Assembly (NCBI GenBank): GCA_029718625.1
Contig: CM056380.1
Coordinates: 45,061,754 to 45,125,753, forward strand
From: Synaphobranchus kaupii
Lineage: Eukaryota; Chordata; Actinopteri; Anguilliformes; Synaphobranchidae
Reading direction: 5' to 3'
DNA length: 64,000 nt
Position numbers and translations under genes: made by a program. The notes beneath the pieces were generated by a model. That model did no database searches. It was given only the letters and a program-made list of their open reading frames with translations, and had not been told where the DNA came from. Positions 34,767 through 47,730 of this stretch are shown here, piece after piece. Numbering within the stretch: the first letter of the stretch is position 1; the number at the start of each line of letters is the position of its first letter.

Positions 34767-34884
34767 GATCCATATATAAAACATGAAACATAAAAATGCA
34801 CACGCAGCTAGCTTAGTGCTAACCAGCAAATACGTTGGCTGTGAGTAACAGCTATAAAGTCTGTTGTGGGCTAACGACCCTGGA

Positions 34885-34978
34885 GCTCCAGTGGCGCAAT
34901 CGGTTAGCGCGCGGTACTTATACAGCAGTACAAAGCAGAGCAATGCCGAGGTTGTGAGTTCGAGCCTCACCTGGAGCA
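34885..34978 (+). tRNA. tRNA-Ile(UAU) with an intron
   Basis: The 94-bp gene folds as a cloverleaf. The acceptor stem GCTCCAG pairs with CTGGAGC and is followed by discriminator A. The D-arm contains GGCGCAATCGGTTAGCGC (A box). The anticodon TAT is at 34919-34921. The T-arm GTGAGTTCGAGCCTCAC contains the B box. An intron of about 20 nt follows the base after the anticodon (34923-34942), as in vertebrate tRNA-Ile(UAU) genes, which are known to be intron-containing. No CCA is encoded and the intron is retained, so this is a gene and not a retrotranscribed copy. It reads AUA codons after splicing. Confidence 0.95.
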
Positions 34979-34982
34979 TACA

Positions 34983-34986
34983 TTTT
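34983..34986 (+). terminator. RNA polymerase III terminator of tRNA-Ile
   Basis: TTTT begins five bases after the mature 3' end. Four Ts are enough for polymerase III termination in vertebrates. Confidence 0.75.
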
Positions 34987-37900
34987 AGTAAAATGCCTGA
35001 AGAAGCATACCAAATAAAATAGCCTACTCTTGAGCATTGTCGAAATGCTGTACATTCAAGACCGCAACAAACGTGTACATTGTCAGAATAACTCTGGTGA
35101 AGAGTGAAAAATGCATTTGGCCTATCAGAATAAATCCTGCCAGTTGTAAATATGCCAAAATACAAGAAATTTTAGTATTACGACTTCATTTTTTGTTTAT
35201 TAAGGTAATACAATTAGGTGCTATATCATTAAATATGTGTTCATTTGTGCATTATGCCAATCACTTTCTGGACTTATTTTTCTTGTTTTAATGTGATAAC
35301 TCAATAGTTGGTAATCTACAGTTCAAATATTGTCATTGTTTTTTTACATAAATATGAAAAAAGCTATATAAAAGTAAACATTTTCGGCTGTTTTTACAGA
35401 TACAAATGGCTGTGCTTTATGTCCATAGGGGAGGTGGTAAATAATAATCTAAAAAACTATTTATGATTATTACTTATGATTATTTTGCTGATTTTATTAA
35501 ACGAGGGTAGTAATAGAAGCAAAATATCAGAATATCTCAAAATTGGCATGTGAAACCCAAAATTCAGCTGTGGTACCTTGCCTTAAATAAACATATATAA
35601 CTTGAAAATATTTAGGTGAGGAACTCGTGGAAACTACATTGATATTTATTAAGCAGTTTTACCTTACATTACTCCTCTCAAGACATTTCACGGCATGGTG
35701 TAAACTGTAACATTGCAGAAGAGACAACTTTTCCAATTTGTGTTCATCATCAGATGTATTGCGTATTTATTATATAATATGGGGTAGCCAAACACAGGAA
35801 GCACATATAATTTGGCTAGCATTTAGTAGCCAAACATAAAAAGCACATATAATCTGGCTAACATTTAGTAGCTCTGGAAAATGCAGTCCAGTCAGAATGC
35901 TGAGAGCATTATGTTGTGATGAGACCCGGTAGAAAAGAAAGTATTTTATCTTTTGTTTTTGACATAATACAAGTGTCGTTGAAGTCAAAAACATGTTTCA
36001 GTGAAAATATTTTCTAAAATATTATTTATTTTATTGAATGTCCCTTGTAGTGTAGGTTTGAGCATAGTATAATTATTATGAATATGGTTCTTGAGATTAA
36101 GACCAGAGACTCATGTCCCCTACAGGGGCCAGAAAATAATTGCTGGGTCTTAGGAGGTTATACTGTATGACTTAGCCATCCTCACAACATAAGTAGACAA
36201 GATAAATAACTTCAGAACTGGACACAGAGGCTGAGGTTTTGGTGTTTTCAGCTGTAATTAACTGCACCTGTCTGTGCTGTTCATTCTTGTCTACAGATGG
36301 CGATATAACCTTACCTAAAAAGATATTTTGCAGAAAAAGCAGCCAACGTGTTTTTAATCCTTTACGAATTAGAATATGTCATGAATAAAAGCATTTATTA
36401 GCTGAAATGTTTTACAGTTTAAAGGATTATTGAGTCTAGATCCAATAGGCGAGTGCATTTTAGCTACATTGAGCCTATTACCTGAACGATTTAAATTCGT
36501 TTTTTTTTTCTTTTTTCTTAAAAGATTTTGGCTGAACTAGGAAAAATAAACAGGCTCAGGATTCTGTGACATCTTTGGGTGGGTTATCTGACTGCAGCGT
36601 CATCCTGTCTGTTATTAAATCAACAGCTGAACAGAAAGGTCACAACCATCATCAGGGTCAGCGTCAGGACCACTTCTGTTCCAAGGCCAGCAAGCCACTC
36701 AGAAACGGTGTGTGTGTGTGTAGAGAGGTTCTTCTTCATCTCAAGTGGAAACCCCACTTGGAAAATTAAAGTTTGTGTAACTTAAAAGTCAGTGCACAGT
36801 TTTAACTTAGCATGTTGAGGCTTCCCTTTCTGATTGCCATGCACTGAAGAGGCCTGGAAACAAGAAGGTTTATTTTCACTTGATGCAGATTGCTTTTGCA
36901 GTGGCCTTGGTTTGGTTGTCATGGTAATCCCGTGCAGCAGGGGGCGGCCTTGGCCTGAGAGTCAGAGATACTGACTGTACAGCTGCCATGAGAATATTAC
37001 TGCCCTCGTTTCCAGTACCTGCCTCCCCCCTTCAAATTCAAAATGCAAATCCAAATGAGTTTGCAATAGCAGCCATGCCATGAAAACTTCACAGTAAATC
37101 TACATCTCCTATATCCGACTCATTCTAACCCGTCACGTTCCAATGTATCAAGATGTTGTGTTGACCTTCCCATGTACAGCATGTGCTAGGATATACTTTT
37201 TGTGGTTTGAGTACAGCCACTGTTTGTACCTTTGTTTAAATTAAATACTTGCTGGTACAAACCTCTGACCTTGCAAATTAGTGCTTTGCAAATGGATCTG
37301 AAATTATGTATTTTGCTGAGGGGTGAATGTGTAATGAAGTGCTGAGCAGCTCATACCCAAAGTTGATGTCTGACATGCTGTAGACCAGGCTGACCGTTTG
37401 ATGGCACTGTTGTCTATGGTTTCTCAGAGCTGTTATTCTTTCTGGGTTTTTTTTTGAATGAGCTCTGGAGGCTAGATGATCTGCTGTGAGTGGCTACGCC
37501 AGATTTTGAATGAAAACACTTCAGATACAGCCCCCATTTCCTTGATTGATGCAACTTTGTTTTTATTTTTTACAAAATGTAATCTCAGATAAGTAATGTT
37601 AATTATACTCTTTCAGACAGTTTGCAATGCATCTGCTTTCGCCCGTGATAAAAGTGAAGAGGGATATACTGTAAATACAAAAGGTTGTCATATGCAGGAC
37701 TGGGTCAGGAGTAAACATAAGGGCGGGAACGCTGGGCGATCCCCGAGACCCTGCGCTCCGCGGTTACCCCGGCAACAATCTGCTCCGGTCGCTAGGTTTG
37801 CACAGCTGCGATGTCTGTGTTCTTGACTCGTCGAGCCTGCTGATAAGAGAGAGGAGTGTGTGTGCGTGTGTGTTCAGTTTGTGTTCCTATCGCTATAGCA

Positions 37901-38583
37901 CGATGCGTGTACGCTGGACCTGGTTTCAGTCAGAGCCGTACCCAAATCCTTGAAGTTGGGCCCAGTGACTCCCGTCTAAGTCAGAGGTCTGATTCCGACT
38001 TCACATGCCACTTACTCCTATGCCGACGGCAAGGTAATGTTGCCATGGAAACCTCCAGCCTGGCAGTAATTAACAGCGATTAAGATCAATTAGGGACTCT
38101 TTGACATTAGCCAAGATAAGTTAATAATTATTGCCACCTATGGGAGTCAATTTTCCTGTTTTATTTATGCAAGCTGACACAGGGTTATTCTTTTGCCTAG
38201 AGCCCACCTGGTAACAAAGCTCTCTTAAGATCATCAGTTAGACTCTGGCCTTATTCTTTGATATGGGAAGCAACAGCTTTTCTTCCAGTTAATTTCTTGA
38301 ATAAAGATTTATCACTCAAGCAGTAGGATAAAGTTATTTTTATAATGACAATGTCTAACAACAATGTTGCAGTCTTTAGATGAATCTCATTTTGAGGAGA
38401 TTATGGACTTCTTTAAGGCACATCCTACACTTGATCTTTTGTAATACATATCGGTCATTATTATCATACATGGCATTGTTGCCATTTACATTAATGCTGA
38501 ACTATTTTCCAATTAAATCTTTTAGTATAGTACATACCAAGTACATTCCTACTAAAAAAAACATGTAAGGATGTCTTTATTAT
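34987..38583. other. Non-coding interval
   Basis: No coding exon is recognised. A 45-bp local duplication occurs at about 35787-35872 (AGCCAAACA...AGCACATATAAT). A GC-rich patch is at 37720-37830. Short GT tracts lie at 36711-36722 and 37857-37873. Confidence 0.4.
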
Positions 38584-39057
38584 TAGGTGTGGTTGTGAAA
38601 CCACACCTTTTGTTATTCGCCATACTGTTTATTATTCCGCCACTTTTTTCCCCCCGCCTCCTACACCATTCACACTATCAACACTATTCACACCTCATAT
38701 TATACCTTTATACACCCTCCAGGTTGCTATTACTTTTTACCTGTATTACCATATACACTTTTTCAGATAATTGACCAAAAAAATGAATGGGAGTCAATGG
38801 GCACATTTTGAAAACCGATGCAATAGAATGTGGATGCTGTAACATATTACACTGCTTATGACATCACAAGTTCTTTAGACTACTTACCACAAAATACATC
38901 ACCATATTTTAACACTTTCACCTTCTTTAGATCCCATTATATCGCATTACCACTTAATACCATTTCCACCTTTTATTTACCACCTCACACTATACCATAT
39001 TACCATCTTTCGATACAATTTCCAGCAATTGATACCACTGCGAAGCAACCACACCTA
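38584..39057. mobile_element. MITE-like repeat with TAGGTGTGGTTG ends
   Basis: TAGGTGTGGTTG at 38584-38595 is matched by its complement CAACCACACCTA at 39046-39057. The inside is pyrimidine-rich and non-coding, with many CACC/CCAC motifs. No target duplication was seen, so the call is tentative. Confidence 0.4.
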
Positions 39058-41054
39058 CAATTTCTTTAGGAATTGTTAATCTAGTTTCATTTAATCTTAC
39101 CACTCACAATCACGATCACAAATACAATCACCATTTTCACAGGGATTCTTAGTGTTAGAAAGACAATACAATCTGTGCATGGACATGTCTGGGAAAAATC
39201 TGGTTTTACAAGCCGGGGTAAGTACACAAGTTACATCATATTTACGGTAAAGGGTTTCCAATCACCACTTCATTGTGTTTGGGCTCTGTCACATAGTGTG
39301 AGGCTGACATTTGTCAGCCATGCTTTTTGTAAGCAGCAATATTACTTCAACTTCCCCTAACTTCCCTAATCTAAGAAAAGTAGCATTGCAGAACATTGTA
39401 ATTGTGTCAGACTTGTATTTCTAATTTTGTTTAAGAATATGACATTTTGATACTTTCCTGTACTTACATCAGCCATTACATTTGTCCTAATATCAATAGG
39501 CTGTCCTCTGGGCAGATCAAGGACAAATTGAAGAGCTTTTTTCTTTATTGTAGTTGCGTTGAGCGAAGGTCAGAGTTGTTCCTGTTATGCAATACTGTGT
39601 GCTGGCAGGGAGATAAAGGTCACCAGTTACAGCACCGTATGGACAGAATTGCTCACGGTGCTGCATGGGATTCAAGAGTAGGGGATTGTGGGAATTTATC
39701 CCAGGTGGGTACTTGCAGGGCTGCTTTCAGAAAACTATGGAAGATGCATCCATCCTTCCTTCACCCGATCTATAGAACATGGAGAGGTGAAAGCCGTACG
39801 GCAGAAACCTCATCTAGTCAGTCAGTATTCACTTAAGATCAGAGAAACAACAGAGGCAGAGTATTCGGACAGAGGCCAGATATGCAATCCATGTCAGGAA
39901 TGTCAACCTGTCGAGCTGCTTTCTGTAGATCAGTGCTCAGAGCGGTTTTGACCCGGGCTCTCGGATTTGGCGACAGGTCTCGTTATCACAGGAAAGGGAT
40001 GCATCTGAACAGGAAGTTCAACCAATACCAAAACCGAGTGGCGGTGCCTTTCGTACCCCCCTCATTGCCGGAAAAGTAGGAATTTTCAGTGCACTCTACT
40101 CATGCTCTCCTCTGGTGAAAGCGGCACCTTCGCCTACAGCATGCCATCGCTGGCGGTTCAGCCGCCCAGACCCTAAGTCTCGGCGCACGGGCGAGTGACA
40201 GGACAGAGACAGACGTGTGTGCTGGGACGTATAATGAATGAGCGAGACGCAGAGCGAGGATCCGGGGGGGGGGGAGGGGGGGGCAGGCAGGTGGCCAGCA
40301 ATCTCTGCGCTTTCCACATCGGCGCAAATTAAATGACTAAAATTCATATAATTGACTGCTACAAGTAGAGAACACAGCTGATTTAAAAAAACATGGCTTC
40401 TCTGGGATTTAACCTTTGTTTTTTAATGTCCTCCCAGGAACAGTCAAGGCCAGATGCAATTTGCATGAGATCAGTGGAGTCGAGGTTACTGGAGGGAACA
40501 GGCCGGCCCCTTGCTGCGAGTGAGACGCTTACCAGTTAACACTCTCGTCTCCTCCAATTTCAACACCGACATGGAATATTTGTCTTTTTTTTCCTCATGA
40601 AAAGGACAGGGTGGGACGAAGAGATGAATGTTGAAACCGCTGACACACACCATATCCCATGATTCATTCTACCTCAGTTCTATGACTTGTGTAGCATTGG
40701 ATCGATGTTGCCATGGACACTGGGAATAAGGGCCGATCTGGGTCAGAGAGGAGTAAGTAAACACAACGTACAGGACCGGTATATTGTATAACACTGATTA
40801 TTGTCCGGCCTCAACCTAAGGCTGAAACATTATCCATTTACAGTATATTTATGGATTTGTTTGTGCATTTACATTTAACTGGATAATGAAATGCTTTTTA
40901 CATGTGCTGTAAAATCAACGACAGCTAGTGTGCCTACTAGTGTAGCCTAGCAACCACATAAGTCAATGTGCCTTACAAGGATTTGTCAATCTTGGTAAGT
41001 CCAAGCACGGTCTCTAAGGTTGTCATCTCATAATACCGCCATAGTTTAAAATGC
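39058..41054. other. Non-coding interval
   Basis: No coding exon is recognised. A poly-G tract lies at about 40263-40288. Confidence 0.35.
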
Positions 41055-41257
41055 CTTATATATAAAAGAGGAGCATTTGGCATATCTTCAGCTCACAGTG
41101 CTATAATATCAGTCGTTGTTTCCTACGCCTGGATTTGCACATTTGCAACAATAGCAGCGTAGCTGAGGAGACGGTTCCCGGTTGTGACTGTGGCAGTCGC
41201 TTGGTGATCCGGGGTGGGAACAACAGAGAGACAGGCTCAGACTCGCAGTGCTTGCTG
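41055..41257 (+). promoter_or_regulatory. Possible promoter and 5' exon
   Basis: A TATA-like TATATATAAAAG at about 41056 is followed some 30 bp later by a possible initiation region near 41088. A GC-richer segment then ends at TGCTGG and GTAAGTC (41257), a good splice donor. No coding sequence or downstream exon was recognised, so this is weak. Confidence 0.2.
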
Positions 41258-41896
41258 GGTAAGTCACTCTACATTAGCACATATTGGAGCTTTGTCTCTG
41301 CAGGCCTCTGCCCGAACTTGGTGAATAAAATTTTCTGGGAGTCACAGGGGTGCATTTCAGAAAGACAAGTTTTTTCGTTATAACTTCAGTTACTTTGTGA
41401 GCCATGCGCTGTTGGAACAAGGCTGAGAGGGAAATCTTCCAGGATTTCAATATAAATTAGGTGTTACATGACAAACCAACTGCGCAAACCAACAAGAGGT
41501 GGTCTATTCCCAGGAGACTCTGTGTAAATTATGATTTTTGCGGAAATGTGGGCTCAAAAAGGGGCGGTTAGGGTGTCTGATGGAGGCTATATCCCACATT
41601 ACACAGCCCGGCCTCCTGCCTTGTTAAGTACTGTGGGAGTTCAGGCATGCTTGGCTGGTCTCAAATGCAGACCGGTTTCTGTGGACAGGAGCCAATAACA
41701 CAATCATCATCACAATGCACTCATCGCTTTAAAAATTTCCAAGAAAGATTTATTAAGATAACCTTTTGTGTGTGTGTGTGCGTGTGTGTGTGTTTTTCGT
41801 GTCTCAAATCAAGTCTTTTTCCCACAGTGGATTAATGTTCTGGTGTGCGTGTGTTTGAGAGAGAGAAAGAGAGGGAGGGAGAGAGAGAGAGAAAGA

Positions 41897-41927
<31 letters not shown>

Positions 41928-44900
41928 TTTTTGCATGTATCTGTCATGTAGCTGTTTGTCTGTGATGCTATGCATGTTCAAGGTGTAATGAAATTTGTAA
42001 GACTAACCTGATGCCAGTGGCTTTTTATTTCAGTGGGCTGTTCTGGGTTTTCCCCTAAACCAAAGTCCCTATTTGCTCCCAGGTAAACTAATATGAGGGT
42101 TAAAGTTTTGATTGAATCTCTAGTTTCTCATGAGATTAGAAATAACAGGTCACTTACAACCCCAATGGGATCAGAGCGCATACCTCATCCATATCCCACT
42201 GACAGATCTGGCCCACTGTCCTAACTCTACAGCAATCTCAGAATTGACAGCTGATATATGGCAAGCATTCTGACACAAAATGGCAGCTATTAATCTTCCA
42301 GCTGGGTGGAAAGGCACTAGGTGCATCCAAATTCATTTTTTATTTTTTTTGTTGCTCTCATCTTGTCTCCGTTTTTATTCTTCGCTTTCATATTCTTGAT
42401 GGTTATAGTTTTCTTCTTACTTTTACATTCTCTTTTATTTGTTCTTACAGTATATATCCTTTTTATTATTCAACCCTATTCTTATTTTGAATGTATTTTC
42501 TTACTCTTGTTCTCTTGCTCTGGTTCTGAGGGTGAGGGAGATTTCAGTTGCTGAGGGCCTAAAAGCTCAGGTTACGGTTGAGTGTGCGTTGCAAGACTGA
42601 ACACAAACAATGACTTTGTTTTTCCTGGCCTGGCCTGTCCCCTTACTTTTATCTCATCTACCCTCAGGTGACAGGCCTGTCGTTCCCTCATCTGTCAGTC
42701 ATCTTTAACCCAACCCCTTTTTCTGAGTCACAGTTGACACATATTTGAGAGCAGGATTCTAGCGAAATGGAACGGGTTGGCTTGAAAGGCCTGTTCCATG
42801 ACCGTGGCCCCAGAACGTTAAATAACACCCCCGCATGACTAATGGCAGAAAAATGTGTCATACAGTAATTCACACGTGTCAGCGGTGAAGTCTGATTGTT
42901 AGGCAATAGTTACGTGAGGAATGACAGCTGATAGAGTGGTTGTTATATATGGACTGCCGGGGGCTACTTGCAACTGAAGTAATTATTATGATCCTCTCCC
43001 CACCCCACCCCACGGGCAGGATACTAAGGAGTGGAATGTCAGCACCGTCAAAGGGAAGTGATTGCAAGGAGAGCAGGAGAATGAGGGTTGAAGCTCACAT
43101 CTGCTCACCCAATGCCAACGGCTCTGGCATTTCTCTACTTTTTTATTTCTTATCGGGGGGGGGGGGTATTAATGAATGTTAAAGAAGAAGGGATGAAAAG
43201 GAAGAAAGAAAAATAGTTGAAGCCTATAAAATTCTCCTCAAATTAATTTTGGTCATTAACCCCTTTGTGCAGTGACCCTAGCGGCGTAGACCCTGGGGTC
43301 TACATCACACACATCCTACTGTACCATGTCAGAAAGCCAGGTACCATGGATATCTGCATATCGTCTTTATCAGCGCGAGTTGGGCTATTATCGGGCAAAA
43401 TATGCGAAAAAATATGAAAAAGTTCCTATGCGCCACCGTTCTTCCTTATTTCATAAAAGTATAATGACCACTCTACAGTGTGATCTCCATGAGAGCGAAT
43501 CTGGTTGAAGATACTGGACATTTAAATAAATTTAGGAGTTGGTAACAGTTCTTCTTTAACCACCAAAAAATGCTATGCTATCACAGCAACAATAAAAAAC
43601 ACAAAAGGTCCTGGATATAGGTAAAATAAACTGTTATTTTGCCTGCTCACTTAATAGCGTGAATTTCTGTCATCATCACATAATTTCCTTCTGCTATGAA
43701 AATCTCTCATAAAGTATGGAATAAAGTCATAATCTTACCTGCATTGTTAAAGCCAGATACGTCCTTTATGTAGTTATTTTCTGCCTTTTCTGCCTATATG
43801 TGGTGTACAGTGTAAGTTTCAACATGGGCGAAATCTAAAAAATTAGTCTGCAGAACATTACTCAATTCAAATTGGGAGTAGTAATATCTTGGAACTAATT
43901 GTAATTGATTGGCAACCTTATTATCCAAAAAGAACGGATTCTAAGCTTTCCAAAGAGGTATAATATAGATCATTAGACAGTTGGGAGCGATTGTCAGAGC
44001 TGTGCGTGTCACGAGCGTATTTCAAAACAACACACGCCATTAAGCGTCTGCGTCTCCATGGTTTTGTGCAAGAGAGTGCATACGCATCGCGTAGTGAACT
44101 CTGGTGATAAATCGCAGACAGCATGGATTCCATAGCTAAGTGTTGCCTTGTGTACAAGGTGTGCGTGTGCGTGTGTGTTTTATGGTGTTGTATTCATAAT
44201 AGTATAGCTAGCTAGCCACAGAAAGGCTAGCTAGGTTCTGTTATTATTGTTTATGATGTCAAAGAGTTTTACATTAGTGGTGCTGAATTCAGAATTAATG
44301 GTCTCCCTCTTGTAGTGTGTGGCTGGGTACATGCCCCTGCCCTGTTAACCACGTTGGCATTGGATTGGGAAAAATAAGCATTTATCAGGAGCAACTCAGT
44401 CTTCTGGTAACACATCTAAAGTGTTCTCAGCGCAGGGCCGTTCTTCCTCTCAGGTTTGCTCAAAGGCCTAACAGTAGTGCTCAAGCCTGGATTCAAACTC
44501 AAGACCCAGTGGGAATTGTGACTGGCTTTACAAACTCCTTTTGTTAATGAAACTGCTTCTCGTGAGCTCAATGAAAACTGCTGTGAAGTGGTACGCTGTA
44601 AGTGTTTGGAAAGAGCACTGGAAAAGCAGCGCACAAATGAAGCTCAGTCTCTTTGTGGCCCACAATGCCATTAGTGTCCCATTGGTTCTGGCTCATTGTG
44701 AATGCTCTTCCTCTTTGGTGTTCCCTGTGGCTATGAGAGCACATGTGCTCTACTCAGAAAAACAACAGGAAAGCCGACGTCTGCTGGGAACCCGCTCAGC
44801 CGCTCTGGCAGTGAAGCCGCCAGAGATGAGGTGAAGAGAGAAATAGTTCTGGAACACTGAGGCAACAGAAATGCGGTGGAAGGTTCCAGAAAAGCTGAAG

Positions 44901-46261
44901 CCTCTTGCTCTGAACATTGTGTTAGGAGCAAGCAGCCAGGTCAGGAGCACGGGGGGTGGGAGGGTACACAGTCTTCCCTCTACTCTCATTAACGTAATTA
45001 AAAGAACAGACCTGCAACCGTCTACCTCTGCCAATTCACCTCTGTAAACACTCTTCCTGGAAATGTACTGAAACAGGCTTGTTATAACTTCAGTTACTTT
45101 GTGAGTTTTTATGCATGAGAGACGGAGTGTGTGTGTGTGTGTGTGTGCGCACGCGCGCTTGTCCAAGGGTGTATATCTGAACTATATGTGTGTGTGTGAG
45201 GTTATGTGTGCATGTGTGTGTGTGTGTTCATTTGTATGTTGAAGTTTGTGTATGAGGTCACGGATAAAGAATTAAATGTGTGTCCAAAGATACACACATC
45301 TACTGCATGTCTCTGCAGGTGTGTGGTTGCCTGCATTTGACGTGTATTCGTATGCAAGCTTGTGTGTGTGTGACTATGTGAGCATTTTTCCAAGTAAAAT
45401 AGTGCTCATACTTTAAATGTTCCTTCTACCTTTTGGTAATAACAGATAACTGCCCCCGTATTGGCATTCACCAGCTGTCAGATTATAATCATTGATTTAA
45501 AAGCTATGTAACCCATTAGGTGAAAAATAAACTCTTTTTGAAAAATTCCTTTTGGCTTTATCCCAACCCCACCGCCACCCTTCCCATTCCGAGTGTCACC
45601 CACTCCCACCACCCATTCTCTGCAGAGCCTGGCTTCATTGTTCTAAATGGACTCTCGGCCACATCCTCCTGGACACGTTGGCCCGTCCGCATCCATTTCA
45701 TGAGTAATAACAAACTTATTGGAAGGGCTGCTTTTGATTAATGCGTGCGCTGTTTGTCTGGAACAGGAGGACGCGGTACGCCTAATGGAGGAACTCGGCT
45801 CCCCCGCTCTTTTCCAGAGCGCGTGACTGGGGGGGGGGGGGGTACTTGGCTGTATAGAACCGTTTCAGGACTACTCCTACGCACTTTTAGCTTGACTTAA
45901 CTAGGCCTCGTCAAAGACGGTCACAGGAAGGTGCGATGCAAGCCGCAGCAGCGCTAGCCCACACCTGCTGTGCTCTAGCGTCCGCGTGGCACACACCTGT
46001 GAGGGCACACCTGTTTTCCACTGTAAGCGTGGAAGCCGACAGGCTCCCTTAATGCGGGCCTTTGTAGTTCTCTATTATCTATGTTGTTATTGTGCTGACC
46101 CGGCTGTGGTCCATTAGTGGAGGCACTGGTGCTGGGCTTCTATTACTGATATGTCAACAGGGCTTTGATATCCACAAGACCGCCTCTACACTGGCTAGGA
46201 ATAAGTACTGACATTCTGCCTGTGTTTTTTTACCGGATGAACATGGACATCAGGAGGGCAT
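41258..46261. other. Non-coding interval with simple repeats
   Basis: (GT)n lies at 41767-41793, (GA)n at 41857-41927, a poly-G run near 43156, and more (GT)n at 45127-45150 and 45186-45228. The 24-bp core TTATAACTTCAGTTACTTTG occurs at about 41381 and again at 45081, suggesting fragments of one dispersed repeat. No gene is seen. Confidence 0.4.
41857..41927. repeat. (GA)n microsatellite
   Basis: About 70 bp of GA with occasional AA or GG interruptions, just downstream of a GT tract. Confidence 0.85.
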
Positions 46262-47462
46262 GCTACGAAGCAGGATTACCGAGTTAGCTGGATAACTGCA
46301 CTGAGTAAAACCTGGAACAGCTCTTTTTACAGTCCATGTTACAGATTTGTGAGGGCTCTGGGTTTTACTCAGTGCAGTTATGCAGCTAAAGCCAAGCTCA
46401 CACTACACGATTTTAAAATCTTTACAAAATCTTTACAAGGAGCAGCTCACATCTAACGACGGTCTTTAAAAAATCGCTGCCCGATACAGCACACACTAGG
46501 CGATTTTAGGAGTCGCACATCACACGATTTCTACATGAGTACATACAGGACTAAATCAAGAGGTCGAATTTCCAAGCACAGCTGCCAAGGCTACGGAAGT
46601 ATGGATAATTTCAAACCGTTTTTCGTTGCGTTTGTAGTGCGCTCGTTCATTGNNNNNNNNNNNNNNNNNNNNNNNNNNNNNNNNNNNNNNNNNNNNNNNN
46701 NNNNNNNNNNNNNNNNNNNNNNNNNNNNNNNNNNNNNNNNNNNNNNNNNNNNNNNNNNNNNNNNNNNNNNNNNNNNNNNNNNNNNNNNNNNNNNNNNNNN
46801 NNNNNNNNNNNNNNNNNNNNNNNNNNNNNNNNNNNNNNNNNNNNNNNNNNNNNNNNNNNNNNNNNNNNNNNNNNNNNNNNNNNNNNNNNNNNNNNNNNNN
46901 NNNNNNNNNNNNNNNNNNNNNNNNNNNNNNNNNNNNNNNNNNNNNNNNNNNNNNNNNNNNNNNNNNNNNNNNNNNNNNNNNNNNNNNNNNNNNNNNNNNN
47001 NNNNNNNNNNNNNNNNNNNNNNNNNNNNNNNNNNNNNNNNNNNNNNNNNNNNNNNNNNNNNNNNNNNNNNNNNNNNNNNNNNNNNNNNNNNNNNNNNNNN
47101 NNNNNNNNNNNNNNNNNNNNNNNNNNNNNNNNNNNNNNNNNNNNNNNNNNNNGTTCATTGGCTGTTGACATTCTAGTAGAACGATGCGTCACTGCAGGTC
47201 AGCCAGGACTCCCGACAAAATCAAACCAGTCTGAAATGGACTCTCCTGACAAGGTCCAGACTGGTTCACAACAGAAACAATTGCGTCTTTGACCATCTCA
47301 CATCAAAAGACCGTTCCAGCTGACGGAACCAAGATTTCTTGCAGATTTTTAAAAGATTGTCATACGACTGCAAAATTTGTCGGCAGTTCATCTTTGACGT
47401 CAGAATCCGGGCTAAAGTCGTGTAGTGGGAGCTCAGCATAACTCAGTGATCCTGGTGCCTAG
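46262..47462. mobile_element. MITE containing a nested TIR element and the scaffold gap
   Basis: The outer ends TGCTACGAAGCAGGATTACC (from 46261) and GTGATCCTGGTGCCTAGTA (near 47447-47465) are diverged inverted copies. An internal inverted repeat at about 46285-46386 includes GATAACTGCACTGAGTAAAA. Inside sits a second element, 46390-47438, with ends close to AGCTCACACTACACGA (complement TCGTGTAGTGGGAGCT) flanked by TAA (46387-46389 and 47439-47441). The TAA and the TIR style suggest PIF/Harbinger. The 500-N gap hides its core, so a transposase cannot be excluded. Confidence 0.45.
46653..47152. other. Assembly gap (500 N)
   Basis: Exactly 500 N, a conventional scaffold gap of unknown true length. 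GTTCATTG occurs on both sides (46645-46652 and 47153-47160), so the gap may hide a repeat or very little sequence. Confidence 0.99.
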
Positions 47463-47574
47463 TATCCCCTCCTGGTTGACTCGCCTTGGTTCTGGGCAAA
47501 ACCTTGTAATACATTTAGAGTCGGCGAGCATGCTGTCGTCCCGGGTCGAATCCCAGAGGCACAGAGACAGGAGC

Positions 47575-47730
47575 TGTACAGACAGACAGACACGCTGAGT
47601 GAGTGACAGAGGCACAGAGGCAGAAGCCGCAGAAGCCGTACAGACAGACAGACAGACACCCTGATTGAGTGACAGAGTAGGGGAGGAGGCAGAAGCCGTA
47701 CAGACAGACAGACAGACACGCTGAGTGAAT
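47575..47730. repeat. Minisatellite with CAGACAGACAGACA blocks
   Basis: About three imperfect units of 45-65 bp share ACAGACAGACAGACA, CTGAGTGAGTGACAGAG and GGCAGAAGCCGTA. Open frames across it are repeat artefacts. Confidence 0.75.

Noticed and set aside
34731..35165. Minus-strand frame of 144 codons
   Set aside because: It runs antisense through the tRNA gene and a TA microsatellite.
46535..47176. Reading frames across the gap
   Set aside because: They consist mostly of unknown bases, and the flanking sequence is a TIR element.
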